Shown here: positions 29,236 to 37,822 of the stretch, piece after piece
Position numbering within the stretch: position 1 is the first letter of the stretch
How the letters are laid out: each line of letters starts with the position of its first letter
Assembly (NCBI GenBank): GCA_003246255.1
Contig: QKAX01000203.1
Span: 1 to 53,079 of the forward strand
Origin: Demequina lutea
Lineage (GTDB): Bacteria; Actinomycetota; Actinomycetes; Actinomycetales; Demequinaceae
Reading direction: 5' to 3'
Length of the DNA: 53,079 bases
Notes under the pieces: model-generated
The model's database searches: none
The model's input: only the letters and a program-made list of their open reading frames with translations
Told to the model about the DNA's origin: nothing
Made by a program: the position numbers and the translations under genes

Positions 29236-30218
29236 GATTGCGCTCCAGCACTGGGGGAAGGCGAGGGCGACGGTGACGCCGAGATGTTCTCCGGGATCTC
29301 GTCCTCGGGCAGCGGGTTCCACACATCGAGGATGTCGACCACAAAGATGACGGTGCCCTCGCCCGGGTAGCCCCATTCCTCGGGCACGATGAGCATGACG
29401 CGCGAGCCCGCCGTCTGGTCGATCAGGCCCTCGTCCCATGCCCGAAGCAACTTGCCGGTGCCCACCTGGTCGTACAGCGGCTCTTGAGCGGGCGGCCACG
29501 TTGATTGACGCACGTCGCCGGCGGACCAGGAGACATCGTCCTTGGAGCCATCTGCCACATGGATGGCCTTGAACTGCGCGACGATGTAGGAGCCGGGTTG
29601 GATCTGCGGGCCGGCTCCCTGGATCAGCGTCGCTATCGTGAGCTCGGTGGGCATCGGATCATTGGGGTCGATCGTGATCTCTGGCTCACCGGTCAGCGCG
29701 CTCGTGACAGTCGGCAGGCTCGTGTTCTGGTCAAGAGTGTCGCCCTCGGCGCGATCGGACAGCACATCGACCACGACCGCAATGGCAGGTTCGCCCTCAA
29801 ACTCGCCCTCGGGCGGCGAGACAAGCAGCACTCGGGTGCCCACACGAGCATCGAGAAGGACCGTGTAGAGTGCATCGCCCAGCAGCTCGGGCGCGAGCAG
29901 TGTCGACTCGGGAAGACCGTCGTACGTGTTTCTGAGCACATCGCCCGTGTCCATCGACTCGATGAACATGTCCAGGAGCAGGGGCTGACCGGCAGTCAAT
30001 GGCGCTCCGGTGCCCTCCCACACCACAGTGGACTGTGCACGGGTGAACGTCTCCCCCGCCGGCCACTCGATGGAGGGGGCAAGCGTGTCAGAGGCGCCCA
30101 CCACGACATCGTCGATGTCTCCCACTGAGGCGCTCACGGTGGTGCCGTCCTGGTCGTTCGCGGTGCACGCAGACAGGGCGAGCGCTCCCAAGAGCAACAG
30201 CACGGCGGCGCGTCGCAT
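29232..30218 (-). CDS. Lipoprotein with two FKBP-like peptidyl-prolyl isomerase domains
   Basis: 328 residues from the ATG at 30216-30218, with GGGAGGAA upstream. Signal peptide 1-17 with lipobox LSAC and Cys18. Two FKBP-like repeats follow. The first (about 70-180) includes [20 protein letters not shown] and is poorly conserved. The second (about 220-310) has [14 protein letters not shown] and [18 protein letters not shown], closer to FKBP, though the usual Tyr-Gly-Glu-Gly stretch is altered (YPGEG). The end is a Ser-Pro repeat tail. It should be an exported, membrane-anchored foldase; activity of the first domain is doubtful. It sits 40 bases after pafA and overlaps hisF. Confidence 0.86.
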   Translation of the reverse strand: MRRAAVLLLLGALALSACTANDQDGTTVSASVGDIDDVVVGASDTLAPSIEWPAGETFTRAQSTVVWEGTGAPLTAGQPLLLDMFIESMDTGDVLRNTYDGLPESTLLAPELLGDALYTVLLDARVGTRVLLVSPPEGEFEGEPAIAVVVDVLSDRAEGDTLDQNTSLPTVTSALTGEPEITIDPNDPMPTELTIATLIQGAGPQIQPGSYIVAQFKAIHVADGSKDDVSWSAGDVRQSTWPPAQEPLYDQVGTGKLLRAWDEGLIDQTAGSRVMLIVPEEWGYPGEGTVIFVVDILDVWNPLPEDEIPENISASPSPSPSPSAGAQS

Positions 30219-30258
30219 TCTTCCTCCCACGGTTTGGTCCCTCAGTCTACGAAGGCAC

Positions 30259-31665
30259 TCAGGACTCAAGCGCCGCGATGAGCTCGTCGACGCGCTCATC
30301 CGTGTTGCGGAAGGGATCCTTGAGCAAGATCGTCTTGGGCTCGGAACCGGAGATCTTCAGGTGAACCCAGTCGACCGTGTAGTCGTGACCCGAGGCAAGG
30401 GCCGCCGACACAAATCGGCCCCGCAGGGCGGCGCGGGTGGTGGCAGGCGGCTCGGTCTTCGCGTGCTCGATCGCCGCATCAGCGACGATGCGCCTGACCT
30501 GTCCGTCGGCCTGGAGGCGGTTGAACAGGCCACGCGTCGGTGACACGTCGTGATAGGCCATCTCGAGCCGGGCGAGGCGCGGGTCGTCCAGGGAGCAGTC
30601 CAGCCGCTCCTGGTACCGCGTGATCAGCCTGTGCTTGATGGCCCACTCCAGTTCGGTCTCCACGCCGCTCGGGTCCTGAGAACGCACGGCGCCGATGCCG
30701 CGCTCCCACAGGTCGAGGATCTGGTCCACCTCGGCGGAGGGCTGGATGACGTCTCCCACATACTCCCTGACGGCCGTGAGGCAGGCCTCCTGGAGGTCGG
30801 CGCCCGTCATGCGCCTGCCGTCGGCAAGTTCGACTGTCGAGGTTCCGGTGAGGTCGTGGGCAATGGTCCGGATCGCCTGCATCTCGTTGGCAAGGGCAAG
30901 GTCCTGCATCGGCAGCCTGGCCTCCATGAGACGCAGCAGCAGGTCAGTGGCGCCCACCTTGAGGAACGTCGTGGGCTCGGCCATGGTCGAGTCGCCCACG
31001 ATCACGTGCATGCGGCGATACAGGTCTGCGTGCGCGTGGGGCTCGTCGCGCGTGTTGATCATGGGGCGCGAGCGCGTGGTCGCGGAGCTCATTCCCTCCC
31101 ACATGTGATCGGCACGCGGCGAGAAGCTGTAGTGCGCACCCTCGGGCGTGCGCGTGATGGTGCCTGCTCCGGTCACCACCTGCCGGCTCACCAGGAACGG
31201 CAGCAACACCGCCGCAAAGGACTTGAAGTCCGCGCGCCGACGCACGAGGTAGTTCTCGTGGCAGCCATAACTGTTGCCGGCGGAGTCGGTGTTGTTCTTG
31301 TAGAGGTAAATCGTGCCCTCGAGCCCTGCGGCGGCGAGACGGCGCTCGCCATCGGCCACGAGGTCGTGAACGATGCGCTCACCCGCCTTGTCATGCGCCA
31401 CGAGCTGGGTGACAGAGTCAGTCTCCGCTGTCGCGTACTCGGGGTGCGCGCCCACGTCGATGTACAGCCGCGAGCCGTTGGTGAGGAACACGTTGGACGA
31501 GCGGCCCCACTCCACCACGGAGTGGAACAGGTGACCTGCCACCTCCTCGGGCGTCACAGCGCGCGAGTTGGCGGTGTCAAAGTGCAGGCCAAACTCCGTC
31601 TCGAGCCCCAGGATGCGACGCGCGGGATCCACGTCGAGCGGGGCTGGAACCTCACCGAACATCAT
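30259..31665 (-). CDS. pafA: Pup-protein ligase
   Basis: 468 residues, glutamine-synthetase-like fold. Uses ATP to activate the C-terminal glutamate of Pup and links it to substrate lysines. Conserved blocks are ILGLETEFG (Mg-binding Glu), RLYIDVGAHPEYATAE with catalytic Asp70, LYKNNTDSAGNSYGCHENYL, and INTRDEPHAD. The start is uncertain: ATGATG at 31665/31662 has no clear ribosome site and adds about 11 residues over the usual family N-terminus, while GTG at 31632 would match the family but also lacks one. It follows pup by only 6 bases, where many actinobacteria carry the proteasome genes prcB and prcA. Confidence 0.95.
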   Translation of the reverse strand: MMFGEVPAPLDVDPARRILGLETEFGLHFDTANSRAVTPEEVAGHLFHSVVEWGRSSNVFLTNGSRLYIDVGAHPEYATAETDSVTQLVAHDKAGERIVHDLVADGERRLAAAGLEGTIYLYKNNTDSAGNSYGCHENYLVRRRADFKSFAAVLLPFLVSRQVVTGAGTITRTPEGAHYSFSPRADHMWEGMSSATTRSRPMINTRDEPHAHADLYRRMHVIVGDSTMAEPTTFLKVGATDLLLRLMEARLPMQDLALANEMQAIRTIAHDLTGTSTVELADGRRMTGADLQEACLTAVREYVGDVIQPSAEVDQILDLWERGIGAVRSQDPSGVETELEWAIKHRLITRYQERLDCSLDDPRLARLEMAYHDVSPTRGLFNRLQADGQVRRIVADAAIEHAKTEPPATTRAALRGRFVSAALASGHDYTVDWVHLKISGSEPKTILLKDPFRNTDERVDELIAALES

Positions 31666-31671
31666 GTGTGG

Positions 31672-31857
31672 CTACTGCCCGCCCTTTTGCACGAACGAGC
31701 GCACAAACTGGCTCGCGTTTGTCTGAATGCCCTCGTCGATCTCGTCGAGCAGGGAGTCGAGCGCGTCCAAACTGGCCTGCGCTGCGGGAGCGGCCGGGGC
31801 GTCCGGCTCGGGGGCGTCGTCCTCAAACGGCGACGAGTTTGCTGTGGTCTGAGCCAT
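31672..31857 (-). CDS. pup: Prokaryotic ubiquitin-like protein Pup
   Basis: 61 residues, acidic and largely disordered, Ala/Pro/Asp-rich in the first half, with a helix-forming stretch (residues 29-52, SLDALDSLLDEIDEG) that binds the Mpa coiled coil. It ends FVQKGGQ. The final Gln must be deamidated by Dop to Glu before PafA can conjugate it. It is a few residues shorter than the usual 64. The gene lies 9 bases after dop and 6 bases before pafA. Confidence 0.97.
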   Translation of the reverse strand: MAQTTANSSPFEDDAPEPDAPAAPAAQASLDALDSLLDEIDEGIQTNASQFVRSFVQKGGQ

Positions 31858-31866
31858 GGTGTCAGC

Positions 31867-33414
31867 CTAGTCTCGCGCGGGCGCGTCCGGGCCCGACGCC
31901 TCCGCGAGGAGCGTATCGAGCAAGTGGTAACTGGTGGTGGTGGGGTCGGGCAGCGACACCACCTCGAGGTGGCCGTGCTCCTGCTCGCGGTCGATAACCA
32001 CTGTGGACCAGCCGGCGGCGTCGACGATGTCGCCGCGCTCGGCGACCATGCGCCCTCGCAGCCACGCCCTGGTGGTGCGGGGCGGCAGAGCCATCGCCGA
32101 CGCGATCTCGTCGTCGGTGGTGAGACGCTCCACCGCGCCCGCGGCGGTGAGGCGTGCGGCAAGGCCCTTACCCAGCTCGGCCCACTGCACATCGGCCGCT
32201 CGCAGCCGATCGTCGTCCCAGCCGGGGATCTCGCGAGAGCCATCCGGGTGCGCGACGGCGTAGCGCTCGCGCATGCGGCCAAGAAGCTGCAGCTTGGCCA
32301 CCCATTCCACCTCGCGCGCCGCCTCGAACGGATCGCGACCCAGGGCGTCGAGCACCCGTTCCCAGCGCTCCAGCACACGCGCGTCGTCAGCATCGCGCAC
32401 GTAGTCGCGCGAAATGGTGAGCAGCGCGCGCTGAATCTCCAGGGCCGTGGCCGTCTCCCCCGATGCGAGCTCGAGGCGGTGACGCAGCGTGAGGTCGTGC
32501 GACACAGCTGACACCTCGTCCACCGGGTTCCTCAGCACGAGTGCGTCGAGCCTCTCGTCGCCCGCCTCGATGGCCGTGAGTACCAGCGCTGTCGCACCCA
32601 CCTTGAGGTAGGTGGGCACCTCCATGCAGTTGGCGTCGCCGATGATGACGTGCAGCCTGCGCCACTTGCGACGGTCAGCGTGCGGCTCGTCGCGCGTGTT
32701 GACGATGGGGCGGCGCAGCGTTGTCTCCAGGCCCACCTCGGCCTCCATATAGTCCGCCCGCTGCGACATCTGAAAGCCTGGCTCCTCGCCGTAGACGCCG
32801 AGGCCCACACGGCCCGCGCCAATCACGACGGCGCGCGTCACGAGGTGCGGCGTGAGCCTGCGCGCGAGCGTCTCAAAGTCGACCGCGCGGTCCACCAGAT
32901 AGTTCTCGTGCATCCCGTACGAGGCGCCCTTGCCGTCCACGTTGTTCTTGTAGAGCGCGACGTTGCCGTCTTGCCGGAAGACGTCGGCCGCCGCCGCGGC
33001 GATCCTGTCGCCCGCGACGTCCCACACCACCGCATCGTGAGCGCTCGTCACCTCGGGGCCCGAGTACTCGGGGTGCGCGTGGTCCACATAGAAGCGCGCG
33101 CCGTTGGGCAGCACGGCGTTGAGGTGAGCCGGGTCCTCCCACGAGCCGCGACGCCGACGCAAGGTCACGCCTCTGTTGGCCGCCGAATACTCGGGGCTGT
33201 CGGTCAGCAGGTCCGCCGTGGCGTAGCGACGGTCCCTGCGCATGCCGCGCAGGTCCATGAGCGGGTCCTCGCCGCCGTAGTCCCACCGCGTCGTCTTGCC
33301 CCCGGCCCACGTGCGGCACGCCTCGACAAGGAGCGACGAGAGCAGGATCGGGTTTGCGCCCGGATCCGAGGGGTCAGTAATGCCGTACTCAGTCTCGATG
33401 CCGACAACCCGCAT
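31867..33414 (-). CDS. dop: Deamidase/depupylase of Pup
   Basis: 515 residues, homologous to PafA but hydrolytic: it converts the Gln end of Pup to Glu and removes Pup from conjugates. The start MRVVGIETEYGI matches the family exactly. The Dop-specific insertion follows (residues about 38-80, GGKTTRWDYGGEDPLMDLRG), then RFYVDHAHPEYSG with the catalytic Asp (111), LYKNNVDGKGASYGMHENYL and VNTRDEPHAD. The ATG overlaps the mpa stop (TGATG). The Gln-ending Pup in the next gene makes the deamidase activity necessary. Confidence 0.97.
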   Translation of the reverse strand: MRVVGIETEYGITDPSDPGANPILLSSLLVEACRTWAGGKTTRWDYGGEDPLMDLRGMRRDRRYATADLLTDSPEYSAANRGVTLRRRRGSWEDPAHLNAVLPNGARFYVDHAHPEYSGPEVTSAHDAVVWDVAGDRIAAAAADVFRQDGNVALYKNNVDGKGASYGMHENYLVDRAVDFETLARRLTPHLVTRAVVIGAGRVGLGVYGEEPGFQMSQRADYMEAEVGLETTLRRPIVNTRDEPHADRRKWRRLHVIIGDANCMEVPTYLKVGATALVLTAIEAGDERLDALVLRNPVDEVSAVSHDLTLRHRLELASGETATALEIQRALLTISRDYVRDADDARVLERWERVLDALGRDPFEAAREVEWVAKLQLLGRMRERYAVAHPDGSREIPGWDDDRLRAADVQWAELGKGLAARLTAAGAVERLTTDDEIASAMALPPRTTRAWLRGRMVAERGDIVDAAGWSTVVIDREQEHGHLEVVSLPDPTTTSYHLLDTLLAEASGPDAPARD

Positions 33415-34820
33415 CAGCGGTCCCCCAACTCCCTGGCGGCCACCGCGCGAGCCTCGGCGAGCTCCTGGTCCGCCGCAGCCTGCAGGTGCGCCGTCGAGAT
33501 GCCGCGCGACCCGCCGCTGATGACGTGCTTGATGGCGCGCGTCTTGGCGCGGTCGACGACGTTGCGCAGCAGCGCGCCGGACATGTAGCCCGCCGCATCG
33601 TCGTCGTGGAAGAGCCGTGCCACGGTGGACGCGATCATGGTGGCGACTGTTGCGCCGCGGTCGGCGCCGTGCGCTGCCACCTCTCCCTCGTCGAGCGGCA
33701 GCTCGGTGGTGAGGTACTTCGACAGGATGTCGATCGACGCCTGAGGGTCGGGACGCTCCACAGCGATCTTCACGTCAAGGCGACCCGGACGCAGAATCGC
33801 CGGGTCGATCATGTCCTCTCGGTTCGACGCTCCGATCACGATGACGTTGCTCAGCGCCTCGACACCATCGAGCTCGGTGAGGAGCTGCGGCACGATCGTG
33901 GTCTCCATGTCGGAGCTCACGCCTGAGCCGCGAGCGCGGAACAGGGCGTCCATCTCGTCAAAGAAGACGACGACGGGGGCGCCCGTGTGGGCATTCGCGC
34001 GCGCGCGCTCGAAGATGGTGCGGATGTAGCGCTCGGTCTCACCCACGTACTTGTTGAGAAGCTCGGGGCCCTTGACCGAGAGGAAGTACGAGCGGTTTGC
34101 TCCCGTCGCCTCGCCCAGCGAGTGAGCCACCGCCTTGGCGATGAGGGTCTTACCGCAACCGGGCGGGCCGTAAAGCAGCAGTCCGCGCGGCGGCTGCAGC
34201 GCGTGCTCGCGGTACAGCTCCGGGTGGCGCAGGGGCAACTCGATCGCGTCACGGATGCGCTCGATCTGGCCCTGGAGGCCTCCAATCGACGCGAAGTCGA
34301 CGTCCGGGACCTCCTCGAGCATGAGCGCCTCGACGCCCGATCGCTCGACCTTCTCCGACGCGAACCCCGTGCGCGGGTCGATGATCACTGTGTCGCCCTC
34401 GTGCACGCGAGCAGGCGCGTCGCCCCCGATGAGGATCGCCACGCGCTCATCCTCACCGCGCGAGACCACCAGCACACGCTCGTCGTCGAGCACCTCGCGC
34501 ACGATCGCAGCCTGGCCCGCGCGCTCCGGCAGCGCGGTGCCCACCACCACGCTCATGGCGTTGAGAAGCACCTCGTCGCCGGGCTTGAGGTCGCGTCCCA
34601 CCGCGGGCAACACCGCCACTCGCATGCGTCGACCGTTCGCCACGATGTCCGCGTACGTGCCTGCCCACTGCACGAAGGTCGCGAAGGTCTGCGGGGGCGC
34701 CGACGCCTCGGCCAGCTTGGCGCGCATCTCGCCCAGCGAGTCCTTCGCCTGCTCGAGTAGCCGCACCAATTCCTGGTTGCGCTTCTCGAGCGCAGCGATC
34801 GTGTCGACGAGCTCGGCCAC
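33414..34820 (-). CDS. mpa: Pup-recognising AAA ATPase (Mpa/ARC), short form
   Basis: 468 residues from a GTG at 34818-34820, with GGAGG upstream and 2 bases after the trmI stop. Hexameric unfoldase: short N-terminal coiled coil (1-40) that binds Pup, OB domains (45-165), then one AAA domain with Walker A GPPGCGKT (218-225), pore loop YFLSVKGPELL, and Walker B VVVFFDEMDALF (about 284-294). Mycobacterial Mpa is about 609 residues. This protein stops soon after the AAA helical domain (ends RAVAARELGDR), so it lacks the C-terminal beta-grasp region and the GQYL tail that opens the 20S proteasome gate. Confidence 0.94.
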   Translation of the reverse strand: MAELVDTIAALEKRNQELVRLLEQAKDSLGEMRAKLAEASAPPQTFATFVQWAGTYADIVANGRRMRVAVLPAVGRDLKPGDEVLLNAMSVVVGTALPERAGQAAIVREVLDDERVLVVSRGEDERVAILIGGDAPARVHEGDTVIIDPRTGFASEKVERSGVEALMLEEVPDVDFASIGGLQGQIERIRDAIELPLRHPELYREHALQPPRGLLLYGPPGCGKTLIAKAVAHSLGEATGANRSYFLSVKGPELLNKYVGETERYIRTIFERARANAHTGAPVVVFFDEMDALFRARGSGVSSDMETTIVPQLLTELDGVEALSNVIVIGASNREDMIDPAILRPGRLDVKIAVERPDPQASIDILSKYLTTELPLDEGEVAAHGADRGATVATMIASTVARLFHDDDAAGYMSGALLRNVVDRAKTRAIKHVISGGSRGISTAHLQAAADQELAEARAVAARELGDR

Positions 34821-34822
34821 CG

Positions 34823-35809
34823 TTACTCCTCCCCGTGCACGTCGCGCGTGCTGTTCGCGTCGCGGCGCACCTTTCGAATCTTCTTGTCCGACACGGGCCG
34901 CTCCCCCATGTCCTCGGGCGTCCACTCGCCGTCGACTGGGTACGCACCCTTGGCTGGACGACGGTGTCGCAACGGCGCCTCGACGCCGGGCGCCATGCGA
35001 CGCGACGTCAGCAGGAACCCTGTGTGTCCGATCATGCGGTGATCGGGTCGCACGGCGAGACCCTCCAGGTGCCAGGTCCTCACCATCGTTTCCCAAGCCT
35101 GCGGCTCGGTGAAGTCGCCGGTGTCCTTGAGGTCCTCGGCGAGGCGGCTCAGTTGCGTGGTGGTTGCCACGTAGGCGAGGAACACGCCGCCGGGGGCGAG
35201 CACGTGCGCCGCGGCTTCGAGGTTCTCCCACGGGGCGAGCATGTCGAGAATCACGCGATCGATCGTGCCAGCCTCGAGCTCGCGGGCACGGTCGTCAAAG
35301 TCGCCGATCAGCAGGTTCCACGCGGGGTGAGGGCCACCGAAGAATGACTCGACGTTGCCGCGCGCGATGTCCGCGAAGTCCTCGCGGCGCTCGATTGAGG
35401 TGAGGGCACCGCCATCACCCACGGCGCGCAGCAGCGACATCGTGAGGGCTCCCGAGCCCACGCCAGCCTCCAGCACGCGAGCGCCCGGGTAGAGATCGGC
35501 ATAGCCGATGATCTGCGCGGCATCCTTGGGGTAGATGACGGCAGCTCCGCGCGGCATTGACAGCACGAAGTCGCTCAACAACGGGCGGAGGGCCACGTAC
35601 TCGACGCCTGCGGTGTTGCGCACCACAGTGCCCTCGGGCTGGCCGATGAGCTGATCGTGGTGGAACTGTCCTCGATGTGTGTGGAAGGTCTTGCCCTCGA
35701 CCAGGACGATCGTGTGGTGGCGACCCTTGGGGTCCGTCAACTGCACGCGATCTCCGGCCCGCAAGAGCCCGCGGCGCGCGTCGGCGCCTGTAGGCGCTGG
35801 GGAGTTCAT
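34823..35809 (-). CDS. trmI: tRNA (adenine-58-N1)-methyltransferase
   Basis: 328 residues. Methylates A58 in the T loop of tRNAs using S-adenosylmethionine. An N-terminal small domain (GDRVQLTDPKGRHHTIVL) precedes the Rossmann methyltransferase with motif I VLEAGVGSGALTMSLL (about 112-127) and motif IV ILDMLAPWE. The C-terminal ~60 residues are basic and polar and extend beyond the usual catalytic core. A trmI gene next to the Pup unfoldase gene is the normal actinobacterial order (also in M. tuberculosis, from memory). Confidence 0.94.
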   Translation of the reverse strand: MNSPAPTGADARRGLLRAGDRVQLTDPKGRHHTIVLVEGKTFHTHRGQFHHDQLIGQPEGTVVRNTAGVEYVALRPLLSDFVLSMPRGAAVIYPKDAAQIIGYADLYPGARVLEAGVGSGALTMSLLRAVGDGGALTSIERREDFADIARGNVESFFGGPHPAWNLLIGDFDDRARELEAGTIDRVILDMLAPWENLEAAAHVLAPGGVFLAYVATTTQLSRLAEDLKDTGDFTEPQAWETMVRTWHLEGLAVRPDHRMIGHTGFLLTSRRMAPGVEAPLRHRRPAKGAYPVDGEWTPEDMGERPVSDKKIRKVRRDANSTRDVHGEE

Positions 35810-35827
35810 GCGGGCAAGTCTACGGCG

Positions 35828-36925
35828 CTATCTCAGGGCTTCCACGGCCTCGGAGATGACCACGACGCCCTTGGGGACCTCCCCGTCGAGCGCCACGAGC
35901 GCGTCAGTCTTGCCGAACCACTCCCGCACCGCCACCACAAGGTCAGAGGAGGTGCCAGCCGCCTGCACGGTGGCCCCCCGCGGCATCGGCGTCGTGACTG
36001 CCTGCAGGGAGGTGGAGGGCCTCTCCGAGGCCGGTACCTGGGCAAGGGTCGCGGCATCGAAGCGGCCCGCCGGCACGCCATCGGCCGCCATCACGATCCC
36101 GTAGCGCGCGTCCCCCAACGCCACCACGGCATCGGCCACGGAGACGTCGTATGTCACGGGCACCGCGACCTTCATGACGGTGGCCACTGACAGCGCCTCG
36201 CGCTTGGCGACCATCTCGGCGAAGCGGATAGCGGCGCTCGAGGCTGGCCACAGCACGGTGAAGACGATCACCGCGACGACGATGTCGAACAACCCGGGCC
36301 TGCCGCCGTACGCAAACGGGATGAGGAGCGCGTAGCCCGTCACCACCACCGCGACGAGCCGTCCCGCCCACGCGGCGACGAGCATGCCCTTGTGGTGCTT
36401 GCCGGTGGCGCGCCACACGAGCGACTCGAGCACTCGCCCGCCGTCCATCGGGATGCCGGGCAACGCGTTGAGGATGCCGAGGAAAAGGTTGGCCTGCACG
36501 ACGTAGAGCAGCACGAGGCGGCCCACTCCGCTCGGGTCGAGGAGGTTCAAGGCGACAGCACCCACGCCAGCGATCGCGAGATTCATGAGGGGGCCCGCGA
36601 CCGCCGTGATCGCATTGACGGACGGCTTGGTGGGCGGCGTGATGAAGCGCGTCTGGCCGCCCCACAGCGTGAGCACCACCTCCGCGACCTCAAGCTTTAG
36701 CAGCCGCGCGGTGAACGCGTGCGCGAGCTCGTGCAGCAACACGGACGCGGAGAGGGACAGCGCAAGAATCAGGCCGATGACGAGCGTGCGCGACGTCGTC
36801 TCTCCCGTCGCCTGCGCGAACACGTAGGCGAGCACCGCGAGCATCAGCAGCGAGCTCGGGTGAACGATGATTGGGGCGCCAAAGACGCGGCCGACGACGA
36901 GGCCAGGGGTGCGCTGCTCCTTCAT
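35828..36925 (-). CDS. Site-2 protease family zinc metallopeptidase (M50) with CBS-like C-terminus
   Basis: 365 residues from the ATG at 36923-36925. Intramembrane protease: zinc ligands HELAH at about residues 65-69 inside the second hydrophobic helix, and the third ligand in LNALPGIPMDGGRVLESL (the NPxDGG-like motif). Four to six membrane helices reach about residue 235. The C-terminal part (240-365) has the length and SVADAVVALGDARYGIV pattern of CBS domains, as in Rip3-type actinobacterial proteases. Likely substrates are membrane-bound regulators, unidentified here. It is 18 bases before trmI and is the first gene of the long minus-strand run. Confidence 0.92.
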   Translation of the reverse strand: MKEQRTPGLVVGRVFGAPIIVHPSSLLMLAVLAYVFAQATGETTSRTLVIGLILALSLSASVLLHELAHAFTARLLKLEVAEVVLTLWGGQTRFITPPTKPSVNAITAVAGPLMNLAIAGVGAVALNLLDPSGVGRLVLLYVVQANLFLGILNALPGIPMDGGRVLESLVWRATGKHHKGMLVAAWAGRLVAVVVTGYALLIPFAYGGRPGLFDIVVAVIVFTVLWPASSAAIRFAEMVAKREALSVATVMKVAVPVTYDVSVADAVVALGDARYGIVMAADGVPAGRFDAATLAQVPASERPSTSLQAVTTPMPRGATVQAAGTSSDLVVAVREWFGKTDALVALDGEVPKGVVVISEAVEALR

Positions 36926-36979
36926 GCCCTCACGGTAGTCGCTCGCCGACGTGTCACCCGACTGCCCTACCCTGTGGCC

Positions 36980-37810
36980 ATGGCTGCTCGCCCCGGATTG
37001 TCGCCCTCGCGCGCGAACGACTTCGCCCAGTGCCCCCTGATGTTCAGGCTGCGCGTCATCGACAAGGTCCCCGAGACCCCGCAGCGTGCCACCACGCTCG
37101 GCACTCTCGTGCATGCGGTGCTCGAGAACTTGTTCGATCTCCCGGCTGCGCAGCGCACGCCCTCGTCCGCTCGGGACTTGCTCGCGCCGGCTTGGGACGC
37201 GATGACCACGCGGCAGCCCGAGTTGCTTGACCTCGTCTCGGACTCGGCGGAGCGCCATCAGTTCTTTGACGATGCACGGGCGCGGCTTGGCACCTACTTC
37301 ACGCTCGAGAACCCCGCCCGGCTCGAGCCCGCGGCACGTGAGGAGCGGTTCGAGAGTGCGCTCGACGATGGGCCTCTGCTGCGCGGCGTGATCGACCGCA
37401 TCGACGAGGCTCCCGACGGCGCAATTCGCGTGATCGACTACAAGTCAGGTGCCAGCCCGCGAGCCGGATACGGCGAGCAAGCGGAGTTTCAGATGCGCTT
37501 CTACGCCCTGCTCGTGGAGAGGGTGAAGGGCAGGCGCCCCTCGCTCATGCGCCTGCTCTACCTGAGGGACGGCGGCGTCAAGGAGCTGGTGCCAAGCGAG
37601 GCCGACGTCGCCGCAGTGGAGAACCAGGCGCGCACCACATGGGCCGCGATCGAGTCCTGCGCTGCCGCCGGAGAGTTTCCCCCCAAGACCTCCAGGCTCT
37701 GCAACTGGTGCTCGTTCCAGTCGCTCTGCCCCGAGTTTGGCGGTACCACTCCTGCGCTCGACCCCGGGGCCGTGGAACGCGCGATCGGCGTCGCTCCGAC
37801 GGCCGGCTAG
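36980..37810 (+). CDS. RecB-family PD-(D/E)XK nuclease with an iron-sulfur cluster
   Basis: 276 residues. The nuclease core has GTLVHAVLENLF, GVIDRIDEAPDG and IRVIDYKSGASP, giving the Asp and Asp-x-Lys of the PD-(D/E)XK active site, followed by the QMRFYALLVE helix. Cys18 and the C-terminal CNWCSFQSLC (Cys241, 244, 250) match the four-cysteine [4Fe-4S] staple of AddB/Cas4-like nucleases. No cas genes are nearby. Starts divergently 54 bases from the M50 protease. A RecB-like protein beside trmI is also the mycobacterial arrangement (from memory), so it belongs to a conserved neighbourhood rather than a defence island. Confidence 0.9.
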   Translation: MAARPGLSPSRANDFAQCPLMFRLRVIDKVPETPQRATTLGTLVHAVLENLFDLPAAQRTPSSARDLLAPAWDAMTTRQPELLDLVSDSAERHQFFDDARARLGTYFTLENPARLEPAAREERFESALDDGPLLRGVIDRIDEAPDGAIRVIDYKSGASPRAGYGEQAEFQMRFYALLVERVKGRRPSLMRLLYLRDGGVKELVPSEADVAAVENQARTTWAAIESCAAAGEFPPKTSRLCNWCSFQSLCPEFGGTTPALDPGAVERAIGVAPTAG

Positions 37811-37822
37811 CGGGCCGCTAGC
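37806..37822. terminator. Inverted repeat holding both convergent stop codons
   Basis: GCTAGCGG, one G, CCGCTAGC. The TAG stop of the plus-strand nuclease gene and the TAG of the minus-strand chemoreceptor lie symmetrically in the two arms; the genes are 7 bases apart. It could end both transcripts, but it is short and lacks a U run. Confidence 0.4.

Noticed and set aside
30550-32511. A 653-codon open frame on the plus strand opposite pafA, pup and dop
   Set aside because: It spans three real minus-strand genes, has no family motif, and reads as Arg/His/Val/Leu-rich low-information protein. Such antisense frames are expected at very high GC at codon position 3.
36980-37810. Cas4 of a CRISPR system
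   Set aside because: The iron-sulfur nuclease pattern is similar, but there is no repeat array or other cas gene, and the neighbours match a conserved housekeeping region.
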